From contig JAVBWA010000017.1 of assembly GCA_036677685.1 (NCBI GenBank), positions 1 to 50,491 of the forward strand: DNA of 50,491 bases. The letters run 5' to 3'. Every line of letters begins with the position of its first letter. Positions within the stretch are counted from its first letter, which is position 1. Both the position numbers and the translations under genes were made by a program. Shown here in pieces: positions 9,269-18,552 of the stretch. A model generated the notes under the pieces. It had not been told where the DNA came from, did not search any database, and was given only the letters and a program-made list of their open reading frames with translations. The stretch comes from JAQUBU01 sp036677685 (GTDB taxonomy: Bacteria > Bacillota > Syntrophomonadia > Syntrophomonadales > Syntrophomonadaceae).

Positions 9269-12200
9269 CTAGATGAGTTTGGACTTTTGCAGTAGTTTTT
9301 GTACCATCACGGCTACTTCGGCTCTGCTAATATTATCCTTGGGTGCTATCATGTTTTTATTCTTCCCGGTAATGATTCCGGTCTTAACACAGGCGGCCAG
9401 GCTGTTTTTGGCATATTCTGCCGCACGGCCGGCATCTGAGTACCCGGCCAGCAGCTTTTCGGCTTCACCGGTCTGGAAGTCGGCTTTTAGGCCGGTAATG
9501 TTCATGGCCCGGGCTATCATGCTCATAGCCTGCTCCCGGCTGATTTTATCTGTGGGGCCAAATTTTTCATTGCCGTAACCGGATATGATTTTATACTCGG
9601 AACCTGTCTGGATGGAACCGCTGTACCATTCGCCGGCATTAACATCACTGAATGGTCCCTCTCCGCTGCCGGATTTTAACCCCAAAGCCTGTACTATGAT
9701 GGCGGCAAATTCGGCCCGGGTGATGTCCCGGTCAGGCTCGAAGTTATCTTGGTTTATCCCGCTTATTACCATTCTGGAGCCCATGTCGTTTACGGCTGCT
9801 TTAGCCCAGTGTTTATCAACATCCCTAAATTCTAGAGGATGCCAGATGACCGCATAGCTGCTGTTGGTCAGACTGTTGATTTTGGCATAGTATCTGCCGT
9901 CAATCTGGATGACCTGGGTAGGTACGTGTCTTATACTTCCATCCGCTTCAACTGCAACTCCGGTGGTGATTTTATTGGGGTCTGCCCCTTCGGGGATGGC
10001 AATAGTTCTTTCCACATAGTTATTGAAGCTGTTCACGCTTACGGTTTTGTCTCCGAAGCTGCATTGGACCTTAAATGCTACCGGCGGGGCTACAATGGTA
10101 AACTCACCTGCTTTAGCCGAGTTCTCCACCATTTTTGCAGTTTCATCGGCTGCTTTGGCTATTTCTATCTGTACCATGATGTCTTTAAGAGCCACAGCCT
10201 GGCCCAATTGCGCGGAAATGGCATCGATATTGATCTGCTGCGCGGGCAGGGTGTAAACAGCTGTTTCAGTTTTAATTTCCACCACGGCCTGCTTGTTTTC
10301 CAAATTCTTGATCATCTGGCCGGTCAACTGCCCTATCACCACATCGGCCTGACTGTTGACCGGGATAGTCAGCACAGCATTCATGCCTGCCTGGCTTAGC
10401 TTCGCTTCCAATATCTGCGGGTCCAACAAAACGGTGGTTACGGTCTGGTCCCCAACTTGAGCGGTGGTTGCAGTACCTGCGTTTTCAGCTTTGCCATTTA
10501 CCAGGATATAAACTTCAGTTCCTTTAGCCGGCGTAATGGCTGAAAGACCGGTATTCCCGCCATATAGTTCATCATCATATGAACTGCCCGGCCTTTTGGT
10601 ATAGGCAATCTTGATGGTGCTGAATTCGCGTATCCAGAAGGATATGCTGGGCGGTTCGGCATTGGCGTTATAGGTGGCTTCTATGATTTCCAGTTCTTTG
10701 CTGCCATCTGCTTTGGTGTGAACGTGATAAACCTTGTAATCTCTGCCGCCCTGCATCCCGGCTGGCAGTTCCAAGGTTACGTAAACGGGAGCATCGGCTT
10801 CAGATATGTTTTCCGTGGTTACATTGCCGCTGCTTTCGGTTACGGTCTTTAATAATCGGATATCGAAAGCACTGCTTAAGTTCTGGTTGCTTCCGGCACT
10901 GGTTATAATCAGGTTGCCGTCCGCCGCTGTTTCATCAGCATTACTGCTATTTGCTTCTGCTTGTACTGCCAGGGTAATGTTTACGTTGCTGCCGGCGTTA
11001 AGTTCATTAGTGGTGTTTACTGCGGTTTCAAGCCCGGTGGCAGTAACTGCGGCCCCGGCCTGGCTGGCGTCTATACCGGTCTGCAGGACCCCCAGGCGGT
11101 TAATCAGGGTATCCAATTTGCTGCGCTTGCTTAAGCTTAGTTGTTCTTTTTCATCGGTACTCAGATTCTCAAAGGCCGTCTTGGCCGCCAGTATAGCCGC
11201 TGCGGCATTGTTTATCTCTGTGTCATCAGTACCGGGGGTATCGCTACCGGCAAGCGGCAAGGCTGTTATTTGGTTTTCCACTGCGCTTACATCGGCATCA
11301 CTGACATTATACATTGCTTCGGCGGTTTGCGATAATTTGCTGTTGGCAAAAGCAGTTGCGATGACGGTAACACTTCCGCTGTTGGTTACAGTAAGGCTTG
11401 TGCCGTTAAGGCTGGCGCCGGCTGTATTGTAGCTGCTGTTACCGGTCTTTATGGCAAAAACATGATTTACAATAGCATTGGCATGACCTGCAAGCTGGCA
11501 TCCCCCGGTAATTGTGCCGGCGGTGAGCTGCCCGATTAAATCCAGGTTGGCATTATTGGCTCCGGCAGGAATGGTAATATTTCCTCCTGCAAGAACCGGC
11601 GCACTAATATCGCACTTGCAGTCTGCCGCTGCCGGGCCGGGCTGCTTGCTAACGGCAAAGCTGGCGGTTTTGCCGGCGGTTTTGTTATTGGCACTGGCCG
11701 TTGTCTGGATCATAATGGCATATGTGCCTGCTATCGTGGGATTAAGGGTCAGCTGGTTGCCGTTGATACTGGCTATGCTTGCACCGGTCGCATCCAGACT
11801 TCCCGATAGAATGGTGTAAGTGTAGTTTATCTGTCCGGCCGCATGGCCTGGTATTTGACAGTTGCCTATGAGTTTGGCTCCGCTGGCATTCAGTGTTACA
11901 ACTTTGTCTTCGTCATATGGAATGGTCTGGTTGTTTACGCTGAATGCCGGGGGTGTAACTATACAGCAGCAAGGAGGATTACCCTCATTTCTTACCGTGA
12001 AAGATGCAATCCTGCTGGCGGTCAGATTGCTTCCTCCCTCTGCCCATGCAGCTGTGGCCTTGATTTTTACAGCGGCACTGCCATCGGCGGGCGGGCTCAG
12101 GGTTAAAGTTGAACCGGACAACTCTGCAATATTACCAGTGTCCTCCACTTCGATATAGCTATACGTAATTATTGCTGCTGTTTGCTCAACTTGATTTACA

Positions 12201-15200
12201 ATGAGTTTGGAGCCGGAAGCTGACAAGGTAATCTGTTTGGTGACTCCTTCTGCTATGGTCTGGTTTTCTATGCTGAAGTCGGGTACGGTAAGTTTCAAGC
12301 CTGTCTGCTGTTTAACTGTTATCGTAAGGTCTTTGTTATCTGACTGGCCATTCCTGGTGATGGTGGCCCGCAGAGTTACGATCGCATCCCCGTTGCCATT
12401 GGCCGGTCTGGTTACTGTGACTACTCCGGTAGTAGGATTGATGCTTACCGCACTGCTCTCCGGGTTCTCCGTCCATGTGATGGTAGTACCGTTTTCTCCC
12501 GTCAGCGGCATGGTAAAGTTGCCGGTTACGCTGGTCTTGCTGTCACCACTGGAATAGGTGATGTCGCTCTCGTCCAGAGCTGCCTTCGCCCCTGCTACGG
12601 CATCAGCGTCACTCATTCCTCCGCCCGTATATTCCTCCACCTTATAGTTCTTACCATTGGTCAGACCGATTATCTCTGTTCCAATCAGAGCGGCTGCATC
12701 TGCTTCATGGTCTGATAATGTTCCATCCGCTTTTACATATTTTGTTGCTCCATCTACGCTTACCTGATACTTACTGCCGGAAACCAGATTGGTGATTTTA
12801 CCGTCTCCGGCTAACCCTAATGAGCCTTGTGACAGGATAACATTTGCAGCGGGTGCAACCGCCTCATATTTGTCACCCACAAGGTTAAAGCTAAACCCAT
12901 CCTCTAGATAAATTTGCGGGCGAATAGCTTTAAGTTCGGCAACATTGCAAATATTTCCATACCCCTTGCCATCCTGAGCAATCAACATATACCATACAAT
13001 AGCATTATTGTTCTCAAAACCTCTAGGGGTTATCAACCACCAATCACCAGTAACCGGTGCTTTGCTGTCTAAGAGGTGCTTATTATAAGCATCATTGGAA
13101 AACAAATCATCATAGTTTAATAAGCCAACTTTCCGGTTCACTTGTATGCTGCTTGTATTTGAGTCGGGACCGCAATTCCAAGCCACTGCCTCTATGTTGT
13201 TGGCATCATCCCCTAAAGAATTGAGAAAGGTTCCATTCAACCAGGTGTCAATCGTGCTGCCGTTATATATGTCCTGATTGTCACTGTTGTATTGAATAGT
13301 TTTTACTGCTCCATTTTCCCGTACGAGATCCTTTAAAATCAGCTTGTATGGTTCCGTACTAATGCATATCCAGTCCATACCGGCAAATGTAATGGTGCTT
13401 CCCACTTCAGGATTCGTTGGTAACGGGGAATATTCCTCTACCTTATAGGCCGTGCCATTGGTCAGACCGGTAATCTCTGTTCCAATCAGAGCGGCTGCAT
13501 CTGCTTCATTGTCTGATAATGTTCCATCCGCTTTTACATATTTTATTGCTCCATCTACACTCACCTTATACTTACTGCCTGAAACCAGATTGGTGATTTT
13601 ACCGTCTCCGGCTAACCCTAACGAGCCTTGTGACAGGATAACATTTGCAGCGGGTGCAACTGCCTCATATTTCCCACCCACAAGATTAAAGGTAAACCCA
13701 TCCTTTAAATAAATTAGCGGGCGAATGGCTTTAAGACCCGTAACCATAAAAGGATTTCCATACCCCTTGCCATCCTCTCCAATCAACATATACCATGCAT
13801 AAGCATTATTGTTCTCAAAACCTCTGGGGGTTAGCAACCACCAATCAACAGCAACTGGTGCTTTGCTGTCTAAGAGGTGCTTATTATAAGCATTATTGGA
13901 AAAAACCTCAACATAGTTTAATAAGCCGACTTTCCGGTTCACTTTAATGCTGCTTATATTTGAGTCGGGACCGCAATTCCAATCCACTGCCTGTATATTG
14001 TCGGCATCATCCCCCAATGAATCAAGAAATGTTCCATTCAACCAGGTATCAATCATGCTGCCGGTATATACATCTTGATTGTAAACGTTGTATTGAACAG
14101 TCTTTACTGCTCCGTTTTCCCGCACCAAATCCTTTAAAACCAGCTTGTAGGGTTCCGTACTAATACATATCCAGTCCATACCGGCAAATGTAATGGTGCT
14201 CCCCACTTCAGGATTTGTTGGTAACGGGGAATATTCCTCCACCTTATAGGCCGTGCCATTGGTCAGACCGGTAATCTCTGTTCCAATCAGAGCGGCTGCA
14301 TCTGCTTCATTGTCTGATAATGTTCCATCCGCTTTTACATATTTGCTTGCTCCATCTACGCTTACCTTATACCTACTGCCCGAAGTCAGATTAGTGATTT
14401 TCCCGTCTCCGGCTGCACCTAATGAACCTGCAGCCAGGGTAACCGCTTGAGCGGGGCCTCCATCTGTAATAGCTATTGCCAGACAGCTAGCACTATCCCC
14501 ACCCGTATTGTAACTGTATATCAGGAAATGGGTTGCTCCGGCTGGCAAGTCGGTGTTATCGGCTACAGCCTGTGATGTGCTGGCTGCACCTGCCACCGTA
14601 TAAACAACTGCACTGTTTCCGGCCAATTTGGTGGTGGCATTGGAACCCCAGTAGATTTTATAGCCGGTAATGTCTGTGGTTGGATTTGCTGCTGTCCATG
14701 TGATGGTTCCGCCAATCTGATTGGCGTCATTGTCTGTATCGGTGAAGGAACCGGCGGTCGGCAATACTGTAGGAGCAGATACGAGTACACCGACTTTCAG
14801 GTAAATGTCAGACACCGCCGCATTATCACCGGTGGTCAGGCTGGTAATGGTTGCACCGTTGGTGGTGCTGATTGATGCCGCACGGGCCGAATCACTCATC
14901 CAGCCAATAAAAGACTTGCCGCTGGCAATATTTATAGCAGTTACGGTTGCGTCATTCTTATTAGCGCCGGTTAATACACGATTATTATTATCAGCAGGGT
15001 CAACAACACCTTTGATACTTACAAAGGCTTCATTATGCCGATATATACTTACACCATGCACTACAAACTTGGCATTGTCCGGTGTTGATGCGTGCTGGAA
15101 AAGGAGCAGGGTCTTATCACCGGCTGATTTTATGGTTCCGCCACTTACATTTACCGTACCTAAAGATGTGTTTCCAACTCTTATTGCCGTATCACCGGCA

Positions 15201-17638
15201 CAGGAAATAGTACCCCCACTGATAGTAATTGTGCTATTAATTACGTTGCTGGAAATATCACCGATAGCGCAAGCCCAACTGCTGGTGTCGGTGCTCCGCA
15301 CTGTCCCAGCAGTAACATCAACCTTAGCCCCTCTGGTCATAATGGCTATTCCACTGGCACCGGTTGCTTCAACTGTACCCCCATTAATAACAATTTGGTC
15401 AGCAGATTGCGATCCTTCTGCAGCTATGCCATATTTGGGGGCTGAAATAACAGCATTGTCTGAAACAGTTACATTTCCGCCCGCCATTGATGTTATTGCA
15501 ACACCATAATTACCAGTTGCTGAGGTGGTTATTGTTCCGCCCGACACCGTCAAACTGCCGTAATTCCTGATCAGCAATCCGGTATTATCATCACCGGTAA
15601 TTGTCCCGCCGTTAATGTTGAATTCCCCAACATTGGCAATTAAATCCAACCTGGGATTAGCAGGGGCAAAGTGCGGCGTAATGGATGTTCCCTCTTCAAT
15701 ATTCAAGATACCGCCTTGCATAACCTTGATGGCTGAAAACGGCGGCGAATCAACAGATGTTGTAATGGCTAAATCCTCAAACGTGGCTGTGATGCCGTTC
15801 GGAATAGTAAAACCATCGGTAGTATTACTTGTAATAGTAAAGTTGACCTTGCCAGTGTAAGTCGCAGCCTTCAGGTTATTATCATTTGAATTTTTGCAGG
15901 CGTTTAGTTCCAGCGGATTGCTGCCATCACCCAGCTTGATTACCAGCTTATTGTCTGCACCCTGTTCGGTGCACACTGCCAGGGCCGCTGCCAGAGTTGC
16001 ATAGGTGCCGGCTCCGCCTACCTGGAAGCTGCCGCCGCTCTTGGTGATCGTGTAATCTTCACTACCGGCTGGAGGCGTATTATATTCCTCAACCTTATAA
16101 GTGGTTCCGTTGGTCAGGCCGGTTATCGCAGTAACACAGAATCCTAAAGCTTCTTTATCGGCTTCATTGGCCGTTAAGCTTCCATCTGCTTTGGTATACA
16201 TCGTTTCAGGCGAAATTCCCTCAGGATCGACAGTGACTTTGTATATCTTGCCTTCTGTCAGACCGGTTATCTTCTTGTAGCCCGCTGTCCCTGCAGAATC
16301 ACTGGTCAGCGTTACAGTTGGGCCGGTACTTCCGCCCGCTGCAGTCCCGTCACCTACACCGATAAGAACCGGGTAGCCGTCATTAACACCGGAAACATAC
16401 TTCCATACGGGAGTTGGCTCTTCACTGTTCAATAGACCGGCAAAGTCGGCACCCTGCATATCTGCTTGATGCTTGCCCGTGGAAATGTTCTGATCCGGGC
16501 TGGGGTTATTACCTATACCTTGGTTTGCTCCTTCATATACTTCATCATTCCAATAAGTTAAAGAACTTCCTCGAGAATATCCAATTACCGCACCACGTTT
16601 TGAATCATCATTACAAGTTACCTTACCGCTTGCATAAGCAATAATGACCGAACCATTGCTTTCCCCAATCAAGCCGCCGGTGTATTTGTTATTGCCTGAA
16701 ACGTCTCCCCTTGCATAACAGTGAAGTAATTGCCCGTTGAGGAAACCGACCAGTCCGCCGCAAGCATAAATGTGCCCGCTGCCTGAGCCAGGTTGAACAA
16801 CTACGTTGCCGGTAGCGTAACAGTAGGATACCTTACTATTGATGTTCTCCAGGTGCCCAACCAGACCTCCTGCATAATTGTCTCCTGTGTAGGTGACACC
16901 CACTGCAGCATAAGATTTGCTTATATCTATCGAATTTCCATAGCCAATCAGCCCGCCACAAATACCAGCATCTGCTATCAATGTAATGTTGCCAGCGGCA
17001 CTGCACTCACTAATGTTTACGGGCCCATCAGCTTCTCCTAGTAGTCCTCCCAGATAGCTGTTTGTACCAACCACATTCCCGCTGACCTTGCAGTTTGTTA
17101 TAGTTGCCTTGGTACGGCCTGCCAAAATACCGATTTCAGCAAATGGCTTACCTGTTCTATCTGAGTAGATACCCGACGTCTCTATCGTAAGATTCTTTAT
17201 TTCCGGGGTTGAACCACCACCACCTTGAGGCCATACTTCACCAAATAAGCCGATATAACTCAAGGTTGTATTTGGATTTGACTCAGAACCTATCGCCAGG
17301 CCGCTTATCTTTTTATTGCATCCATCAAAGGTTCCGCTGAATGATTTATTATTATTTCCAATCGGCGTCCATTCATGAGCTGAGAGGTCAATATCCCCGC
17401 TCAGCTGAAAAGTCATCCCCGAAAACGCATTGCCTTCGTTCACCTGACTTGCTAACCAGGCAAGCCCCGTAGCGGTTTTGATGGTATAGACGTAACCACT
17501 AACCTCGTAATCATCCGGTGCCGATGCATTAGCATAATCTGCCCAGTTGGTCGCCTCCGCTACTGCCGGCATCGGTGCCATTATCATCAATAACATCGTA
17601 ATCACTATTAGAAGCGACATTTCCTTTTTTTTACGCAT
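9269..17638 (-). CDS. Giant SLH-anchored surface protein (2789 residues)
   Basis: A secreted cell-wall-associated protein. Signal peptide: residues 1-28 (AVA cleavage). Residues about 165-355 carry at least five GLUG-type repeats (GGLLGEADG, GGLIGYGN, GGLVGHLEN, GGLVGFLNG, GGLIGESNG). About 540-870 form a beta-helix-like region with recurring 'ISGGTI' turns. About 960-1100 resemble an Fn3-like module. Two near-identical 267-residue units (about 1135-1402 and 1402-1669) each contain an ITGLTNGTAYKVEEY linker and a DUF6273-like domain (TFAGMDWICIS, WLLTPRGFENN). After 1680 come an Ig-like 'atrophied' domain, two Cys-rich beta modules (PPCCC, DCKCDI), an FIVAR-like helical segment and, at about 2603-2789, three SLH modules (FRDVDKHWAKAAV, DITRAEFAA, ISREQAMSM). 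SLH modules bind pyruvylated secondary cell-wall polymer. The ribosome site AAAGGAGAG fits the start at 17638. Role: probably adhesion or S-layer-associated; no catalytic site was identified. Confidence 0.93.
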   Translation of the reverse strand: MRKKKEMSLLIVITMLLMIMAPMPAVAEATNWADYANASAPDDYEVSGYVYTIKTATGLAWLASQVNEGNAFSGMTFQLSGDIDLSAHEWTPIGNNNKSFSGTFDGCNKKISGLAIGSESNPNTTLSYIGLFGEVWPQGGGGSTPEIKNLTIETSGIYSDRTGKPFAEIGILAGRTKATITNCKVSGNVVGTNSYLGGLLGEADGPVNISECSAAGNITLIADAGICGGLIGYGNSIDISKSYAAVGVTYTGDNYAGGLVGHLENINSKVSYCYATGNVVVQPGSGSGHIYACGGLVGFLNGQLLHCYARGDVSGNNKYTGGLIGESNGSVIIAYASGKVTCNDDSKRGAVIGYSRGSSLTYWNDEVYEGANQGIGNNPSPDQNISTGKHQADMQGADFAGLLNSEEPTPVWKYVSGVNDGYPVLIGVGDGTAAGGSTGPTVTLTSDSAGTAGYKKITGLTEGKIYKVTVDPEGISPETMYTKADGSLTANEADKEALGFCVTAITGLTNGTTYKVEEYNTPPAGSEDYTITKSGGSFQVGGAGTYATLAAALAVCTEQGADNKLVIKLGDGSNPLELNACKNSNDNNLKAATYTGKVNFTITSNTTDGFTIPNGITATFEDLAITTSVDSPPFSAIKVMQGGILNIEEGTSITPHFAPANPRLDLIANVGEFNINGGTITGDDNTGLLIRNYGSLTVSGGTITTSATGNYGVAITSMAGGNVTVSDNAVISAPKYGIAAEGSQSADQIVINGGTVEATGASGIAIMTRGAKVDVTAGTVRSTDTSSWACAIGDISSNVINSTITISGGTISCAGDTAIRVGNTSLGTVNVSGGTIKSAGDKTLLLFQHASTPDNAKFVVHGVSIYRHNEAFVSIKGVVDPADNNNRVLTGANKNDATVTAINIASGKSFIGWMSDSARAASISTTNGATITSLTTGDNAAVSDIYLKVGVLVSAPTVLPTAGSFTDTDNDANQIGGTITWTAANPTTDITGYKIYWGSNATTKLAGNSAVVYTVAGAASTSQAVADNTDLPAGATHFLIYSYNTGGDSASCLAIAITDGGPAQAVTLAAGSLGAAGDGKITNLTSGSRYKVSVDGASKYVKADGTLSDNEADAAALIGTEITGLTNGTAYKVEEYSPLPTNPEVGSTITFAGMDWICISTEPYKLVLKDLVRENGAVKTVQYNVYNQDVYTGSMIDTWLNGTFLDSLGDDADNIQAVDWNCGPDSNISSIKVNRKVGLLNYVEVFSNNAYNKHLLDSKAPVAVDWWLLTPRGFENNNAYAWYMLIGEDGKGYGNPFMVTGLKAIRPLIYLKDGFTFNLVGGKYEAVAPAANVILSQGSLGLAGDGKITNLVSGSKYKVSVDGAIKYVKADGTLSDNEADAAALIGTEITGLTNGTAYKVEEYSPLPTNPEVGSTITFAGMDWICISTEPYKLILKDLVRENGAVKTIQYNSDNQDIYNGSTIDTWLNGTFLNSLGDDANNIEAVAWNCGPDSNTSSIQVNRKVGLLNYDDLFSNDAYNKHLLDSKAPVTGDWWLITPRGFENNNAIVWYMLIAQDGKGYGNICNVAELKAIRPQIYLEDGFSFNLVGDKYEAVAPAANVILSQGSLGLAGDGKITNLVSGSKYQVSVDGATKYVKADGTLSDHEADAAALIGTEIIGLTNGKNYKVEEYTGGGMSDADAVAGAKAALDESDITYSSGDSKTSVTGNFTMPLTGENGTTITWTENPESSAVSINPTTGVVTVTRPANGNGDAIVTLRATITRNGQSDNKDLTITVKQQTGLKLTVPDFSIENQTIAEGVTKQITLSASGSKLIVNQVEQTAAIITYSYIEVEDTGNIAELSGSTLTLSPPADGSAAVKIKATAAWAEGGSNLTASRIASFTVRNEGNPPCCCIVTPPAFSVNNQTIPYDEDKVVTLNASGAKLIGNCQIPGHAAGQINYTYTILSGSLDATGASIASINGNQLTLNPTIAGTYAIMIQTTASANNKTAGKTASFAVSKQPGPAAADCKCDISAPVLAGGNITIPAGANNANLDLIGQLTAGTITGGCQLAGHANAIVNHVFAIKTGNSSYNTAGASLNGTSLTVTNSGSVTVIATAFANSKLSQTAEAMYNVSDADVSAVENQITALPLAGSDTPGTDDTEINNAAAAILAAKTAFENLSTDEKEQLSLSKRSKLDTLINRLGVLQTGIDASQAGAAVTATGLETAVNTTNELNAGSNVNITLAVQAEANSSNADETAADGNLIITSAGSNQNLSSAFDIRLLKTVTESSGNVTTENISEADAPVYVTLELPAGMQGGRDYKVYHVHTKADGSKELEIIEATYNANAEPPSISFWIREFSTIKIAYTKRPGSSYDDELYGGNTGLSAITPAKGTEVYILVNGKAENAGTATTAQVGDQTVTTVLLDPQILEAKLSQAGMNAVLTIPVNSQADVVIGQLTGQMIKNLENKQAVVEIKTETAVYTLPAQQINIDAISAQLGQAVALKDIMVQIEIAKAADETAKMVENSAKAGEFTIVAPPVAFKVQCSFGDKTVSVNSFNNYVERTIAIPEGADPNKITTGVAVEADGSIRHVPTQVIQIDGRYYAKINSLTNSSYAVIWHPLEFRDVDKHWAKAAVNDMGSRMVISGINQDNFEPDRDITRAEFAAIIVQALGLKSGSGEGPFSDVNAGEWYSGSIQTGSEYKIISGYGNEKFGPTDKISREQAMSMIARAMNITGLKADFQTGEAEKLLAGYSDAGRAAEYAKNSLAACVKTGIITGKNKNMIAPKDNISRAEVAVMVQKLLQKSKLI
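12631..14450 (-). repeat. 801-bp tandem duplication inside the SLH gene
   Basis: The segment beginning ATTCCTCCACCTTATA at 12631 recurs at 13432 and 14233, an exact spacing of 801 bp (267 codons), so the frame is kept. Two complete units lie in 12631-14232 and the linker part of a third in 14233-14450. Most differences are single-base, with a few clusters of substitutions in the DUF6273-like part, which argues for a fairly recent in-frame duplication. Confidence 0.9.
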
Positions 17639-17720
17639 TTCTTCTTCTCTCCTTTCGCCATATCATTTTCCGCTTGCAACTTCCCGAGAACTCTAATGCG
17701 TCTTTGTCTACCCTCCTTAA

Positions 17721-17735
17721 TATCAAATTTTGATA
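17721..17735. promoter_or_regulatory. Palindrome upstream of the SLH gene
   Basis: TATCAAATTTTGATA is a perfect 15-bp palindrome around a central T, located about 85 nt upstream of the SLH start, next to an unused AAGGAGGG on the minus strand. It could be an operator or chance in A+T-rich DNA. Confidence 0.3.
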
Positions 17736-17759
17736 GAATTCTTCTTCAAGCCCAACTAT

Positions 17760-18125
17760 TCACGAGGAATCAACTCTATTCAGGGGCACCAAACAGCTTT
17801 CCAGCTTGTCCCTGCTAACGGGACTGAGCAGATACCCATAGGCTCCTATCTCATAAGCATCCATGGCATAATCCCGTTCATCCGACACAAACACAATCCT
17901 GATTTCGGGATTTATAATATGTATCATCCGGGCAGTTTTAAGACCGTATATGGTATTGCTACCCAGACGGATAAAACAAACATCAGGAGGGAACTGTTCA
18001 ATTCTCTCCACGCAAATAAAAGAATCTTCAAAGACCTCAACCCATGAAATATTGCGGTTGTCATACAGCCATACCAGCATCTGCTCACGGTTGCGGTTGT
18101 TTTCATCCAATACGTATACCTTCAA
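17760..18125 (-). CDS. Stand-alone pseudo-receiver (CheY-like) lacking phosphoacceptor
   Basis: 121 residues covering exactly one receiver fold. Aligned with the neighbouring regulator at 18553-19638, the fold segments match (FPPDVCFIRLG against YPQVVFMDINMP; VFVSDERDYAMDAYEIGAYGYLLSPVSRD against its VTAYDQYAIEAF region). The phosphoacceptor Asp is R53, the switch Thr is S81, and the conserved Lys is S101; only one acidic residue of the pocket (D7) remains. It should not be phosphorylated in the usual way and may act by protein contact. It starts with TTG behind GGAAGGTGAT and is 121 nt upstream of the giant SLH gene in the same direction, so it may be cotranscribed with it. Partner unknown. 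Confidence 0.75.
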   Translation of the reverse strand: MKVYVLDENNRNREQMLVWLYDNRNISWVEVFEDSFICVERIEQFPPDVCFIRLGSNTIYGLKTARMIHIINPEIRIVFVSDERDYAMDAYEIGAYGYLLSPVSRDKLESCLVPLNRVDSS

Positions 18126-18246
18126 GTAATCACCTTCCAGTAAAGCTGGCTTCTCATAAAGGGAGCAGTTTTACCCGATAGTCCTATAACAATAAACTTT
18201 ATCAGACCAATCTCCCCAAATTCTCCCCTGAACACCCCATAAAAAA

Positions 18247-18282
18247 TGTCGCGAACCCGTATGATTACACGAGTTTGCGACA
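18247..18282 (-). terminator. Terminator of the second two-component operon
   Basis: Arms 18247-18260 (TGTCGCGAACCCGT) and 18269-18282 (ACGAGTTTGCGACA) form a 14-bp stem with two wobble-compatible differences; on the minus strand it is followed by a run of six T. It lies about 270 nt past the regulator stop, beyond dispersed repeat copy A. Confidence 0.7.
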
Positions 18283-18324
18283 ATATGTTAATTTATGTAA
18301 ATAATATTTATTTTAAAAATTTGA

Positions 18325-18550
18325 AAGCAGGGGAAGACACTGCGAAGCAGTTTCCAGAGCGAGTAAAAAGGCGAATAGCTACGTTACGCATGAATACCGT
18401 TCAATCGGCGTACCTTATGTACGCCTCAATCACGGTATTCATGCAAGCCTTGCTCTTCACCTTTTTACTCGCTCTGGTGGTTTAGACTTTATCGACAGTC
18501 TTGAAACTTACGAACCTGACCATTTTAAGAAGCGAGGGATACCTCGTTAT
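18325..18550 (+). repeat. Dispersed intergenic repeat, copy A (rearranged)
   Basis: The left border CTGCGAAGCAGTTT and right border (GAACCTGACC ... GAAGCGAGGG ... CCTCGTTAT) match the other four copies, but the centre is replaced by the 124-bp palindrome at 18354-18477. The right border ends next to the TAA of the response regulator gene, so the element lies in the 3' untranslated region of that operon. Confidence 0.6.
18354..18477. repeat. 124-bp long palindrome within copy A
   Basis: The outer arms CCAGAGCGAGTAAAAAGG (18354-18371) and 18460-18477 are perfect complements (18 bp). An inner arm GCATGAATACCGT (18388-18400) pairs perfectly with 18432-18444, and the tip GGCGTAC (18407-18413) with GTACGCC (18419-18425). 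The whole can form one long interrupted hairpin, like a small non-autonomous transposable or selfish hairpin element. Confidence 0.8.
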
Positions 18551-18552
18551 AT

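Noticed and set aside
14805..15509. Long antisense frame inside the SLH gene (and several others there)
   Set aside because: Mirror of the strongly biased Thr/Gly/Val codons of the real minus-strand gene.
18246..18485. 79-residue plus-strand frame
   Set aside because: It runs through the terminator stem and the 124-bp palindrome; its codons are dictated by those structures and it has no ribosome site.
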